A DNA stretch of 64,000 nucleotides from Ruminococcus sp. UNK.MGS-30 (GTDB lineage: Bacteria; Bacillota; Clostridia; Oscillospirales; Ruminococcaceae). The stretch is taken from NCBI GenBank assembly GCA_000980705.1, contig LBCK01000003.1:62001-126000 (forward strand), written 5' to 3'. The position numbers and the translations under genes are program-made. This document shows positions 1-8,529 of this stretch, in pieces (positions within the stretch are counted from its first letter, which is position 1; each line of letters starts with the position of its first letter). The notes under the pieces were generated by a model. That model ran no database searches. It saw only the letters and a program-made list of their open reading frames with translations, and was not told the origin of the DNA.

Positions 1-1333
1 GGCTGACTTTTTGGGCGAAAGATGTGTGCAGATTGATGTGAACTCCATGAAAAATCTGGACAATTTGTGCCACCCGGTTTCTGTACTTCGGGATGCACAG
101 CAGCTTGCAGCGGAGGCGTTTGGTGCTGCAAATGCTTTTTTCATTATCAACGGCGCAACCGGTGCATCCCAGGCAATGATTATGTCTGTCTGCAAAGCTG
201 GCGAAAAATTGATTATGCCCCGAAATGTACACCGCAGTGCCATCAATGCGTTAGTTGTAAATGGTGCGGTTCCGGTCTATGTGGATCCGGGCGAAAATAA
301 GGATCTGGGTATTCCGCTGGGAATGTCTGTAGAGGCAGTAGAACGTGCAATTCTGGCAAATCCGGATGCAAAGGCGGTATTGGTAAATAATCCGACTTAC
401 TATGGTGTCTGTCCGGATATTCGCCGTATTGCCAAACTTGCCCATGAACACGGCATGCTGCTGCTGGCAGACGAAGCACACGGCACACATTTTTACTTTG
501 GCGAAAATCTCCCCTGCTCTGCTATGGCTGCCGGGGCAGATATGGCATCTGTCAGCATTCATAAAACCGGCGGCAGTCTAACACAGAGTGCTATGCTGCT
601 CTGTGCGGAGGGCATCAACGCAGACTATGTGCGGCAGGTCATCAATCTGACGCAAACAACGAGCGCCTCTTACCTGCTCATGGTTTCCCTGGATATTGCA
701 AGGCGAAATCTGGCGCTGAACGGCAGAGAAATGTACCGGAAAGCGGTGCAGTATGTAGATTATGCACGGGAAGAAATCAACCGCATCGGCGGGTATTATG
801 TCTACGGGGACGAACTGTGCAACGGCGATTCGTTTTATGCGTTCGACCGGACAAAATTGTCAATTCATACCCGAAACACGGGTCTGGCAGGCATCGAAGT
901 GTATGACCTGCTCCGGGATGAATACGGCATTCAGATCGAATTCGGCGACATCGGCAATATCCTTGCCATTGTCACTGCCGGAGATCGGGCGTTGGAGATC
1001 GAACGGCTGATCTCGGCATTGTCGGAGATCAAGCGACTGTACGGCGGTGACCCGACTGGTATGCTGCAAAGCGAATACCTGGCGCCGGACGTGGCACTTC
1101 CCCCACAGCAGGCGTTTTATGCGGACAAAAAGGCTGTGCCACTGGAACAGAGCGTAGGCGAAATTTGCAGCGAGTTTGTAATGTGCTACCCGCCGGGAAT
1201 CCCGATTCTTGCTCCCGGCGAACGAATCACTTCGGATATTGTGAATTATATCCAGTACGCCAAGGAAAAGGGCTGTTCTCTGACCGGGCCGCAGGATATG
1301 GAGATTGCGAGATTGAATGTGGTGAAGAAGTAG
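1..1333 (+). CDS. speA: Orn/Lys/Arg decarboxylase family protein, likely arginine decarboxylase (5' end cut by window edge)
   Basis: PLP-dependent fold-type I decarboxylase, expected to turn arginine into agmatine (or lysine/ornithine into the diamine) in the cytoplasm. The reading frame is open to the left edge. The first in-frame start is a TTG at 11, but the residues before it (ADF) continue the family pattern, so the real start lies outside. Counting from that TTG, DEAHG (154-158) and SIHKTGG with the Schiff-base Lys (about 185) are the PLP-site motifs; the C-terminal domain ends with the usual PPGIPIL...GE segment near 390-400. The neighbours speE, the carboxyspermidine-type dehydrogenase and nspC point to polyamine synthesis and favour arginine as substrate. 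Substrate choice cannot be read with certainty from the sequence. Confidence 0.9.
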   Translation, partial: ADFLGERCVQIDVNSMKNLDNLCHPVSVLRDAQQLAAEAFGAANAFFIINGATGASQAMIMSVCKAGEKLIMPRNVHRSAINALVVNGAVPVYVDPGENKDLGIPLGMSVEAVERAILANPDAKAVLVNNPTYYGVCPDIRRIAKLAHEHGMLLLADEAHGTHFYFGENLPCSAMAAGADMASVSIHKTGGSLTQSAMLLCAEGINADYVRQVINLTQTTSASYLLMVSLDIARRNLALNGREMYRKAVQYVDYAREEINRIGGYYVYGDELCNGDSFYAFDRTKLSIHTRNTGLAGIEVYDLLRDEYGIQIEFGDIGNILAIVTAGDRALEIERLISALSEIKRLYGGDPTGMLQSEYLAPDVALPPQQAFYADKKAVPLEQSVGEICSEFVMCYPPGIPILAPGERITSDIVNYIQYAKEKGCSLTGPQDMEIARLNVVKK

Positions 1334-1376
1334 GGCATCTGTTTGTTTGGTAAATCGGAGTTTAGTGGTGAACTGC

Positions 1377-1775
1377 ATGATTGAAGAAATAGAGAAGTCA
1401 TTTGTGAAAAGATTTATAAAAAAGACAAAACAGGACAGACTGCTTTTTGAGTTGAGCGGAAAAAAACGGCAGCACGGAATAGAGCGTTTTTGTCACAACA
1501 CAGAAGATTTGATAGATACGGAAAGAATCGCTTATAGCGGAAATAATTTGTTTCTCGATGAAATTCTAAGAATCATAAAACAGTATAAAGTGCCGGAATC
1601 ATGCTATATTATTGCTTGCCAAAAAGAGCTAGACAAAAAACACGTTTCATTTGAGGATGCATTAGGTCTCGTATTAGGAAATGGGATGGCAGCTATTATA
1701 ATATGCAATGACTTTGCTGTCATTGAAACAGAACAGTACTCCGGCACACCATTTCGCTATATTTTACACAGATAA
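1377..1775 (+). CDS. Hypothetical protein, AT-rich
   Basis: I do not recognise this 132-residue protein. It is charged in its first half, with several Lys/Glu-rich stretches, and more hydrophobic around LGLVLGNGMAAIIICNDF near the C-terminus, which may be a core beta-strand/helix pair rather than a membrane span. I chose the ATG at 1377 over the upstream TTG at 1347 because the TTG has no ribosome binding site; the site before 1377 (GTGGTG) is also weak. It lies 43 nt after the decarboxylase and is clearly richer in A+T than the polyamine genes, which suggests that it and the next gene were inserted into the cluster. Confidence 0.55.
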   Translation: MIEEIEKSFVKRFIKKTKQDRLLFELSGKKRQHGIERFCHNTEDLIDTERIAYSGNNLFLDEILRIIKQYKVPESCYIIACQKELDKKHVSFEDALGLVLGNGMAAIIICNDFAVIETEQYSGTPFRYILHR

Positions 1776-1821
1776 CTTTCAGTTAATCAAGCGTGATACA
1801 TCCATGAAAAGAGATATACAT

Positions 1822-2505
1822 ATGAAACATTTTTGGGGCGATTATCAAAACGAATCATATCGTGTAGGCTGTACTGGTGGAACAATCTATGTTTATGACA
1901 AAGCCGGAAACGAAATTGCGAGATTCAAAGATTTTCCCTATGCGTATACAGCCGCTTTTATGCCGGGGAGAAATATTATCGCAGTGAAATCTACAGAAGG
2001 AATCTTAGGATTTTATGACTTAGATACGCTTTCTTTACGCAAAAAGATTACTGTTACGAAAATCGGCGGACAAGATGAAGGCTTTGGCTTTTCGCCTGAC
2101 GGCAGGTTCTTTTACAATATCGAAAGTCCGACTTGCTTCGTCAGAACACAACTTAGTGTATATGAAACAAGAGAATTCTCCAAAGTCTGCACGTTATTTT
2201 CAGAAAACAAACGAATGATGCTGGAACATCTTGAATTTGATGACAATACGTGCTATTTGCTGGGGTATATGCGTGATGATGCGGATATGTTTGACTACGG
2301 TTTCATTGCAGTATTTGATGCTGAAAGCAAAGCAGTAAAAAACATTCGTGCCATTGACAGAAAACAACATGACTATTTATCGGATTACAAACACTGGGAG
2401 TTAAGCGGATTTACTGAAAAGTCACGCAAGTGGAGTTCACTCAAATTCCTGGAGCATATTGACAGGACAAGCATAAAGGAAGTTTACAAATCAAAGGAGG
2501 CATAA
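1822..2505 (+). CDS. Hypothetical protein, possible beta-propeller repeat protein, AT-rich
   Basis: About 227 residues without signal peptide. Repeated segments with alternating hydrophobic residues and Asp (TIYVYDKAGNEIARF, ILGFYDLDTLSLRKK, FIAVFDAESKAVKN) look like WD40/YncE-type propeller blades, although there are too few for a closed propeller. The start could be 1804 or 1822; both have poor Shine-Dalgarno sequences, and 1822 begins just before the compact fold. An open frame runs upstream to 1708 but overlaps the previous gene. Low GC content matches the preceding gene. Function unknown; the position inside a polyamine cluster need not mean a polyamine role. Confidence 0.55.
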   Translation: MKHFWGDYQNESYRVGCTGGTIYVYDKAGNEIARFKDFPYAYTAAFMPGRNIIAVKSTEGILGFYDLDTLSLRKKITVTKIGGQDEGFGFSPDGRFFYNIESPTCFVRTQLSVYETREFSKVCTLFSENKRMMLEHLEFDDNTCYLLGYMRDDADMFDYGFIAVFDAESKAVKNIRAIDRKQHDYLSDYKHWELSGFTEKSRKWSSLKFLEHIDRTSIKEVYKSKEA

Positions 2506-2507
2506 AA

Positions 2508-2984
2508 ATGTTTCGACCGATGAGAAGATGGAAACAGCAGCTTTCTGACGAGGACTGCATTGCAATTCTGAAAAACGAGCCGAGAGGCATCTTATCTGTA
2601 CTGGGCGATGACGGGTATCCTTACGGCATTCCCATGAACCACTGGTACTGCGAGGCAGACGGCAAGCTGTATTTCCACGGAGCGAAAACAGGTCACAAGA
2701 TCGATGCCATTTCCCAATGCGACAAGGTTTCCTACTGTGTCCATGACGAGGGCTATCGGGAGGACGGACAGTGGCCGCTGCACATTAAAAGTGTTGTGGT
2801 ATTCGGTCGTATGCAGCCAGTGACAGATGCAGAAAAGGAACTGGAGATCTGTACGCATCTATGCCAGAAGTTTACAGACGACAAGGCGTATCTGGAACAT
2901 GAATTGCAGCATTCCCGTCCGAAGGTGCTGTGCCTTGCACTGACATCGGAGCATATGACAGGAAAACTGGTCAAAGAATCCTAA
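2508..2984 (+). CDS. Pyridoxamine 5'-phosphate oxidase-like flavin-binding protein (NimA type)
   Basis: A 158-residue split-barrel protein of the PNPOx-like/nitroimidazole-resistance (NimA) group, probably binding FMN or another flavin as a dimer. Family features are the N-terminal MRRWKQQLSDEDCIAIL helix, the strand GILSVLGDDGYPYGIPMNHWY, the HGAKTGHKIDAI segment that normally contacts the cofactor phosphate, and SVVVFGRMQPV. The ATG at 2508 follows a near-perfect AAAGGAGG site, 2 nt after the previous stop. Nothing shows a direct part in polyamine synthesis; such proteins are often orphan flavin reductases. Family assignment is good, substrate unknown. Confidence 0.85.
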   Translation: MFRPMRRWKQQLSDEDCIAILKNEPRGILSVLGDDGYPYGIPMNHWYCEADGKLYFHGAKTGHKIDAISQCDKVSYCVHDEGYREDGQWPLHIKSVVVFGRMQPVTDAEKELEICTHLCQKFTDDKAYLEHELQHSRPKVLCLALTSEHMTGKLVKES

Positions 2985-3014
2985 TCCAAAAGGCAAAGTG
3001 AAAGGAGTTTTGAT

Positions 3015-3878
3015 ATGGACATCTGGTATACCGAAAATCACACGGATAACGTCCGGCTCTCCATTCGCATTGACAAGCAGCTTGCCAGTGTGCAGAGCGA
3101 ATTCCAACGAATTGACGTGTTTGATTCCGTGGAGTTCGGACGCATTATGACGCTGGACGGTCTGCTGATGGTAACCGAAAAAGACGAGTACATTTACCAC
3201 GAAATGATTACCCATATTCCCATGGCGACCAACCCGAGCATCAAAAAGGTTCTGGTGATCGGTGCCGGCGACGGTGGTACGGTGCGGGAACTCTGCCGCT
3301 ACCCTTCTATCGAGCAGATCGATATGGTGGAAATCGACGAACTGGTGGTGCATCTGGCAAAGGAGTATCTGCCGTTTACAGCATGCAGTCTGGACGACCA
3401 GCGGGTACATATTTACTATCAGGACGGCCTGCGGTTTGTCCGCAAGGTGGAAAATGAATACGACCTGATTATTGTGGATTCTACCGATCCGTTCGGCGTG
3501 GGTGAAGGTCTGTTTACCAAGGAATTCTATGGCAACTGCTATAAGGCGTTGACCGAGGACGGCATACTGGTCAACCAGCATGAAAGCACATTCTACACGT
3601 CCTATTCCAACGCCATGAAACGGGCACACAGCCGCATTAAAAGCTTCTTCCCTATCGCACTGGTATATCAGGCTCATATCCCCACTTATCCCTCCGGACA
3701 TTGGCTCTTTGGATTTGCTTCGAAAAAGTATGACCCTGTACGGGATTTGCAGGCGGACTGGTGGAATGGGCTGGGTATCAAAACCAGATATTACAATACG
3801 ATTCTGCATCAGGGCTGCTTTGCCATTCCGAACAACGTTCGAGATGCTCTGCGGGAATCTGAGCGTGACAGAAAATAA
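3015..3878 (+). CDS. speE: Spermidine synthase (polyamine aminopropyltransferase)
   Basis: Transfers an aminopropyl group from decarboxylated S-adenosylmethionine to putrescine, giving spermidine. The 287 residues are full length for the family. The Rossmann motif VIGAGDGGTVRELCR (about 79-93), the acidic MVEID after strand 2 and IVDSTDPFGVGEGLF (about 154-168, with the catalytic-loop Asp) are all present, as is the C-terminal YPSGHWLFGFASK. The start follows GAAAGGAG. It sits in one cluster with the carboxyspermidine route enzymes, an odd pairing because no AdoMet decarboxylase (speD) is in the window to supply its aminopropyl donor. Confidence 0.92.
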   Translation: MDIWYTENHTDNVRLSIRIDKQLASVQSEFQRIDVFDSVEFGRIMTLDGLLMVTEKDEYIYHEMITHIPMATNPSIKKVLVIGAGDGGTVRELCRYPSIEQIDMVEIDELVVHLAKEYLPFTACSLDDQRVHIYYQDGLRFVRKVENEYDLIIVDSTDPFGVGEGLFTKEFYGNCYKALTEDGILVNQHESTFYTSYSNAMKRAHSRIKSFFPIALVYQAHIPTYPSGHWLFGFASKKYDPVRDLQADWWNGLGIKTRYYNTILHQGCFAIPNNVRDALRESERDRK

Positions 3879-3887
3879 GGAGCAAAG

Positions 3888-4745
3888 ATGGGACTATTGG
3901 ACATATTTAAGCGAAGAGACAGTGTACCGGAGAAAGCCACCACATGTGAAAAAACGGATTCTGGTGCGAATATGGTGAAAGAAATCCGTGAGGAGATTCT
4001 GCAAAAGACGGCAATCCCCTATATGAGATTGCAGCTGACAGATACCAAACCAAGTCTGTTTGACAGTAAGGTTGGCGGTATTGGATATGTTCCCCACGAT
4101 GCGAAAATTCCGGAGGACAGTGAGGGCACACAACTGCGGCTGCTGGCACAGATCGACTGTGCAGAGATCACGCTGGAAGATTTCCCCCATCAGGGACTGC
4201 TGCAATTCTGGATTCTGAACGACGATGTCAGCGGACTGAATTTCGATGACAACACCTTGCAGGACACATTTCGTGTGCTATATTTCAAAGAGCCGGATCA
4301 GACGGTCACAGAGAAAGAAGTCTGCGAAAAAATGGCGGCATCTTCTGACGAAGAGGATCTCTTTCCGGTGAGAGGCTGTTATGGACTGGCATTCTCGGAA
4401 GATGTGGACACAATTTCTTACAGTGATTATCGGTTTGAAAGCTGTATTCGAAAACTGGTACAACAGGATTATCCAGAGGAGGCTGAAAACCTGCTAGAAA
4501 ATATGGATGACTTTTTCGACGGGGGCAGCGGTCATAAGATCGGCGGTTACCCCGGCTTTGCACAATGGGACCCCAGAAGCAGTGAAGACACGCATGATGT
4601 ATTGCTGTTTCAGTTGGACAGTGACATGGGAACCGACTGGAAAATTTTATGGGGTGATTGCGGCATCGGCAACTTCTTCATCAATTGGGAAAAGTTAAAA
4701 AACTGCGATTTCAGTGATGTGCTTTATACCTGGGATTGCTGCTAA
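3888..4745 (+). CDS. DUF1963 (YwqG-type) protein
   Basis: A 285-residue cytoplasmic protein of the DUF1963/YwqG family. Family signs are TKPSLFDSKVGGIGYVP (about 51-67), LLAQIDCAEI (84-93), the GGSGHKIGGYPGFAQWDPR block (about 212-230) and the aromatic/acidic ending LLFQLDSDMG...WGDCGIGNFFIN. The start has AAGGAGC 4 nt upstream and lies 9 nt after speE. Proteins of this family occur near polymorphic-toxin loci and have been proposed as immunity-like; its biochemical role is unknown. Inside a polyamine cluster it looks like an accessory insertion. Confidence 0.8.
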   Translation: MGLLDIFKRRDSVPEKATTCEKTDSGANMVKEIREEILQKTAIPYMRLQLTDTKPSLFDSKVGGIGYVPHDAKIPEDSEGTQLRLLAQIDCAEITLEDFPHQGLLQFWILNDDVSGLNFDDNTLQDTFRVLYFKEPDQTVTEKEVCEKMAASSDEEDLFPVRGCYGLAFSEDVDTISYSDYRFESCIRKLVQQDYPEEAENLLENMDDFFDGGSGHKIGGYPGFAQWDPRSSEDTHDVLLFQLDSDMGTDWKILWGDCGIGNFFINWEKLKNCDFSDVLYTWDCC

Positions 4746-4784
4746 TCAATATTGTTATTTTTGAATTTTTGGAGGTATATGAAC

Positions 4785-5987
4785 ATGGGAAAAGCGTTAA
4801 TTATCGGAGCCGGCGGCGTGGCAGGCGTTGTCATTCACAAGTGCTGCCAGAACAGTGAAGTGTTTACAGAGATCTGCATTGCCAGCCGTACCAAGTCCAA
4901 GTGTGACAAGTTCAAGGAAGAATTGCAGGACAAGACGGCTACCAAGATCACCACGGCACAGGTGGATGCCAATGATGTAGACCAGCTGATCGCTCTGATC
5001 GAGCAGGAGAAGCCGGACATTGTCATCAATGTGGCACTTCCCTATCAGGATCTGACCATTATGGACGCTTGCCTTGCAACCAAGACGGACTATGTGGACA
5101 CCGCAAACTATGAACCGGAAGATACGGCAAAGTTTGAGTACAAGTGGCAGTGGGCTTATCGGGAACGCTTCGAAAAGGCTGGCATCACAGCTCTGCTGGG
5201 CAGCGGCTTTGACCCCGGCGTAACTGGCGTATTTTGTGCTTATGCCCAGAAGCACTACTTTGACGAAATCAATTATATCGACATTCTGGACTGCAACGGC
5301 GGTGACCACGGCTATCCTTTCGCTACCAACTTCAATCCGGAAATCAATATTCGGGAAGTTTCTGCAAAGGGCAGCTACATCGAAAACGGCGAATGGGTGG
5401 AAACCGAGCCTATGGAAATCAAACGGGAATACAACTTCGATCAGGTTGGCGAAAAGGATATGTACCTGCTGCACCACGAAGAACTGGAATCTCTGGCACT
5501 GAATATCAAGGGCATCAAGAGAATCCGCTTCTTTATGACATTTGGACAGAGCTATCTGACACACCTCAAGTGTCTGGAAAATGTAGGCATGACTTCTATT
5601 GAGCCGATCATGTTCGAGGGTAAGGAAATCGTTCCCCTGCAGTTCCTCAAGGCAGTTCTGCCGGATCCGGCTTCCCTCGGTCCCCGTACTGTGGGCAAGA
5701 CCAACATCGGCTGCATTTGTCAGGGTGTCAAGGACGGTAAGCCGGTGAACTACTACGTCTACAATGTCTGCGATCATCAGGAATGCTACAAGGAAGTTGG
5801 CTCTCAAGCTGTCTCCTACACCACAGGTGTTCCGGCAATGATCGGTGCAATGCTGGTAATGACCGGCAAGTGGAAAAAACCGGGCGTTTATAATGTAGAA
5901 GAATTCGATCCGGATCCGTTCATGGACGCACTGAACAAGTGGGGGCTGCCGTGGACTGAGAATTTTGATCCGGTACTGGTGGATTAA
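4785..5987 (+). CDS. Carboxynorspermidine/carboxyspermidine dehydrogenase (saccharopine dehydrogenase family)
   Basis: NADPH-dependent enzyme that condenses L-aspartate semialdehyde with putrescine (or diaminopropane) and reduces the imine to carboxyspermidine (or carboxynorspermidine). The N-terminal Rossmann motif is ALIIGAGGVAGVV; QEKPDIVINVALPYQDL, DTANYEP and LLGSGFDPGVTGVFCAYA are typical of the saccharopine-dehydrogenase-like CANSDH branch. I chose ATG 4785 because GGAGG (4771-4775) is 9 nt away; the ATG at 4779 is only 3 nt from it and the TTG at 4752 has no site. Length 400 residues is normal. Its product is the substrate of NspC, encoded 500 nt downstream. Confidence 0.92.
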   Translation: MGKALIIGAGGVAGVVIHKCCQNSEVFTEICIASRTKSKCDKFKEELQDKTATKITTAQVDANDVDQLIALIEQEKPDIVINVALPYQDLTIMDACLATKTDYVDTANYEPEDTAKFEYKWQWAYRERFEKAGITALLGSGFDPGVTGVFCAYAQKHYFDEINYIDILDCNGGDHGYPFATNFNPEINIREVSAKGSYIENGEWVETEPMEIKREYNFDQVGEKDMYLLHHEELESLALNIKGIKRIRFFMTFGQSYLTHLKCLENVGMTSIEPIMFEGKEIVPLQFLKAVLPDPASLGPRTVGKTNIGCICQGVKDGKPVNYYVYNVCDHQECYKEVGSQAVSYTTGVPAMIGAMLVMTGKWKKPGVYNVEEFDPDPFMDALNKWGLPWTENFDPVLVD

Positions 5988-5999
5988 GGCGATGCAACA

Positions 6000-6359
6000 A
6001 TGTACCATGTAAAACTACTTCTGAAATACACTGTAAAGGAACAGATTTTCTACGAAGAATCCATTTTGCAGGTTGATGCCGACTCTTTTGATGCGGCTTA
6101 TCAAAAGGCAGAGAACTACGTCAGCCGGATGATCGAACCCCAACGCAAAAATATGTATGGCGACACAGTACATTGCTCTATCGTGGATTATCTGGATTGC
6201 TTTCAATCTGATAATATAGAGGATGATGTACAGGAAGTGTATTCCAGAATCTTTCAGAATCATTCGGAATTTTCCGAAACGAAGTTGGTAGAACTTCTTA
6301 GCGATTCCTGTACACGGGAAGAAATGCTGCCCCTGCGGTATTTCCCCGATCCAAAATAA
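6000..6359 (+). CDS. DUF4288-like small protein
   Basis: A 119-residue soluble protein. The opening YHVKLLLKYTVKEQIFYEESILQVDADSFDAAYQKAENYV resembles DUF4288 proteins (an alpha/beta domain beginning with a long strand and followed by an FxxAxxxAE helix), and CSIVDYLDCFQ continues that pattern. The start at 6000 has AAGGCGAT a few bases upstream, 12 nt after the dehydrogenase stop. Role unknown; members are small orphan genes, often near toxin or immunity loci. It is followed by a strong hairpin with a T-run. Confidence 0.6.
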   Translation: MYHVKLLLKYTVKEQIFYEESILQVDADSFDAAYQKAENYVSRMIEPQRKNMYGDTVHCSIVDYLDCFQSDNIEDDVQEVYSRIFQNHSEFSETKLVELLSDSCTREEMLPLRYFPDPK

Positions 6360-6442
6360 AGGCAATACCACATAAAGCCTGATTTAAGACGTGCATTTCA
6401 TTTTTATGTGAACACGCTCTGATATGAATCCCTCAAATTAAG

Positions 6443-6478
6443 AGAAGCGTTCCGCATCAAGCAGAACGCTTCTTTTTC
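6443..6478 (+). terminator. Rho-independent terminator or attenuator directly upstream of nspC
   Basis: A perfect 10-bp stem (6443-6452 with 6464-6473), 11-nt loop, then a T-run ending at 6478. The nspC ribosome binding site starts at 6481, so no promoter fits between the hairpin and nspC. Confidence 0.8.
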
Positions 6479-6496
6479 AAGAAAGGAATTTTGAAA

Positions 6497-7648
6497 ATGG
6501 ACTTTGAATCTTTATTTGACATTCCCATTGATGATCTGCATACGCCTTGCTATCTCACTGATGCACGGCTGCTGCAAAAGAACACCGCATTGCTGAAACA
6601 AATCCAGCAGCGAACCGGCTGCAAAATCCTGCTGGCACAAAAGGCGTTCTCGATGTTCTCCGCCTACCCGCTGATTCGGGACGATCTCGCCGGAACGACT
6701 GCCAGCGGATTATTCGAGGCAAAACTGGGACGAGAGCACTTCGGGAAAGAAGTACATGTGTTCTCCCCTGCCTACACGCAGGAAGATTTCACACAGCTGC
6801 TGGAACTCTGCGACCATATTGTATTCAACTCGTTTGGACAGTGGAAAAAATACAGGCAGCAGGTGCAAGATGCAACCCGGAATATTTCCTGCGGCATTCG
6901 CATCAATCCCGGCTATGCAGAAGTAGAAACTGATCTATACAACCCCTGCATTTCCGGTTCCCGCATGGGTGTACCGCTGGAACAAATGGAAGAGGAAGGT
7001 TTTGACGGGCTGGACGGCATTCATTTTCACACGATGTGCGAACAGAATTCCGATGTGCTGGAGCGTACACTGGATCAGATGCTGCCGAAATTTGATAAGT
7101 GGCTGAAACGCTGCAAGTGGGTAAACTTTGGCGGCGGTCATCATATTACTCGTCCGGATTACGATATAGAGCGTCTGGTGCGGTGCATTGAGCGTGTACG
7201 GGATGCCTATGGCGTACAGGTATACCTGGAGCCTGGAGAGGCTGTGGCGCTGAATGCAGGCTATCTGGTGGCAACGGTTCTTGATATTGTGCATAATGGT
7301 ATGAACATTGCAATTCTGGATGCCTCTGCTGCCTGCCATATGCCGGATGTATTGGAAATGCCGTATCGTCCGCATATTCTTTACAGCGGCAAGCCGGAAG
7401 AAAAGGTGCATACCTATCGTCTGGCAGGAAACACTTGCCTTGCCGGGGATGTGATCGGCGATTATTCATTTGACCATCGCTTACAGCCGGGTGACAAGCT
7501 GGTGTTCTGTGATATGGCGATATACTCTATGGTAAAAAATAATACGTTCAACGGCGTCCCCCTGCCGGATATTGCGCTCTATCAGAACGGAAAAATTGAA
7601 TTGGTGAAACATTTTGGATATGCGGATTTTGAGGGACGCTTATCATGA
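6497..7648 (+). CDS. nspC: Carboxynorspermidine/carboxyspermidine decarboxylase
   Basis: PLP-dependent, alanine-racemase-fold (type III) decarboxylase that converts carboxyspermidine to spermidine (or the nor-form). The PLP lysine is in LLAQKAFSMF (about 48-57); GIHFHTMCEQN, NFGGGHHIT and LEPGEAVAL are the barrel motifs holding the PLP phosphate, and DMAIYSMVKNNTFNG near the C-terminus is the second active-site segment. The ATG at 6497 has GAAAGGA 9 nt upstream; the TTG at 6491 is less likely. It lies just behind a terminator-like hairpin and overlaps the next gene by 4 nt (ATGA), so the two are translationally coupled. Confidence 0.93.
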   Translation: MDFESLFDIPIDDLHTPCYLTDARLLQKNTALLKQIQQRTGCKILLAQKAFSMFSAYPLIRDDLAGTTASGLFEAKLGREHFGKEVHVFSPAYTQEDFTQLLELCDHIVFNSFGQWKKYRQQVQDATRNISCGIRINPGYAEVETDLYNPCISGSRMGVPLEQMEEEGFDGLDGIHFHTMCEQNSDVLERTLDQMLPKFDKWLKRCKWVNFGGGHHITRPDYDIERLVRCIERVRDAYGVQVYLEPGEAVALNAGYLVATVLDIVHNGMNIAILDASAACHMPDVLEMPYRPHILYSGKPEEKVHTYRLAGNTCLAGDVIGDYSFDHRLQPGDKLVFCDMAIYSMVKNNTFNGVPLPDIALYQNGKIELVKHFGYADFEGRLS

Positions 7649-8529
7649 GTTTTGATGCGGCACACTGCACACTTTGTCCGAGACAGTGCAGTGCAGACAG
7701 AACCAACGGTGTGGGTGCCTGTCATTGCGGAACGGAAATTCGCATTGCAAGAGCGGCGCTGCATTACTGGGAAGAACCGTGTATTTCCGGCAAAGATGGC
7801 TCGGGAGCGGTCTTTTTTGCCGGATGTGCTTTGGGTTGTGTTTTCTGCCAAAACAAAGAAATAAGCAGGCGTGCAGTGGGGAAAGTGTTTACAGTTGGTC
7901 AGCTTGCAGATGCCTTTTTGAGATTACAGGAACAGAATGCGAACAACATCAATCTGGTCACTGGCAGTCACTTTACGCCTTGGATTGTACAGGCTTTAGA
8001 GCTTGCAAAGCCAAAGCTACACATCCCGGTTGTGTGGAATTGCGGCGGTTATGAATCGCTTGAGATTTTGCATATGCTGGATGGTTTGGTTGACATCTAT
8101 CTTCCGGATCTGAAATTTTATACAGCTGAAACGGCGAAAGCTTATGCCAACTGCCCAGATTATTTTTCTGTTGCCTCGAAAGGAATTTTAGAGATGTTTC
8201 GTCAGGTCGGAGCGTTATCGTGGAACGGCGATTTGCTGGAACGTGGACTGATGGTGCGGCATCTGGTTCTGCCGGGGCATCGAAAAGAGTCTATGCAAAT
8301 TTTAGATTGGCTGGCAGATGCACTCCCGAAAGCGGACTTTTTGCTGAGCTTAATGGGACAATATACACCGCCCGATGAACCGTTGTCAGACAAGCATTTG
8401 AATCGCCGTATTGCGACATTTGAGTATGAGTCTGTGCGAAAATATGCGGTACAGCTGGGGCTTGACGGGTACGGGCAGGAACGTTCTTCGGCATCATCGT
8501 TGTACACGCCGGAGTTTTGGACGGAGTAA
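7645..8529 (+). CDS. Radical SAM protein, PflA/PflX-like (COG1313 type)
   Basis: A 294-residue radical SAM enzyme. The cluster motif is C-A-L-G-C-V-F-C-Q-N (CxxxCxxC), and the N-terminus carries a further Cys-rich segment, CTLCPRQCSADRTNGVGAC, typical of the pyruvate formate-lyase-activase-like group annotated as PflX or YgiQ-like orphan activases. The later motifs NLVTGSHFTPW, VVWNCGGYES and DIYLPDLKFY fit the TIM-barrel strands of that family. Its start codon overlaps the nspC stop, so synthesis is coupled, yet no glycyl-radical partner is nearby. Substrate unknown. Confidence 0.85.
   Translation: MSFDAAHCTLCPRQCSADRTNGVGACHCGTEIRIARAALHYWEEPCISGKDGSGAVFFAGCALGCVFCQNKEISRRAVGKVFTVGQLADAFLRLQEQNANNINLVTGSHFTPWIVQALELAKPKLHIPVVWNCGGYESLEILHMLDGLVDIYLPDLKFYTAETAKAYANCPDYFSVASKGILEMFRQVGALSWNGDLLERGLMVRHLVLPGHRKESMQILDWLADALPKADFLLSLMGQYTPPDEPLSDKHLNRRIATFEYESVRKYAVQLGLDGYGQERSSASSLYTPEFWTE

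Noticed and set aside
11..1333. TTG at 11 as the true start of the decarboxylase
   Set aside because: The frame is open to the left edge and residues before the TTG continue the family pattern; no ribosome site.
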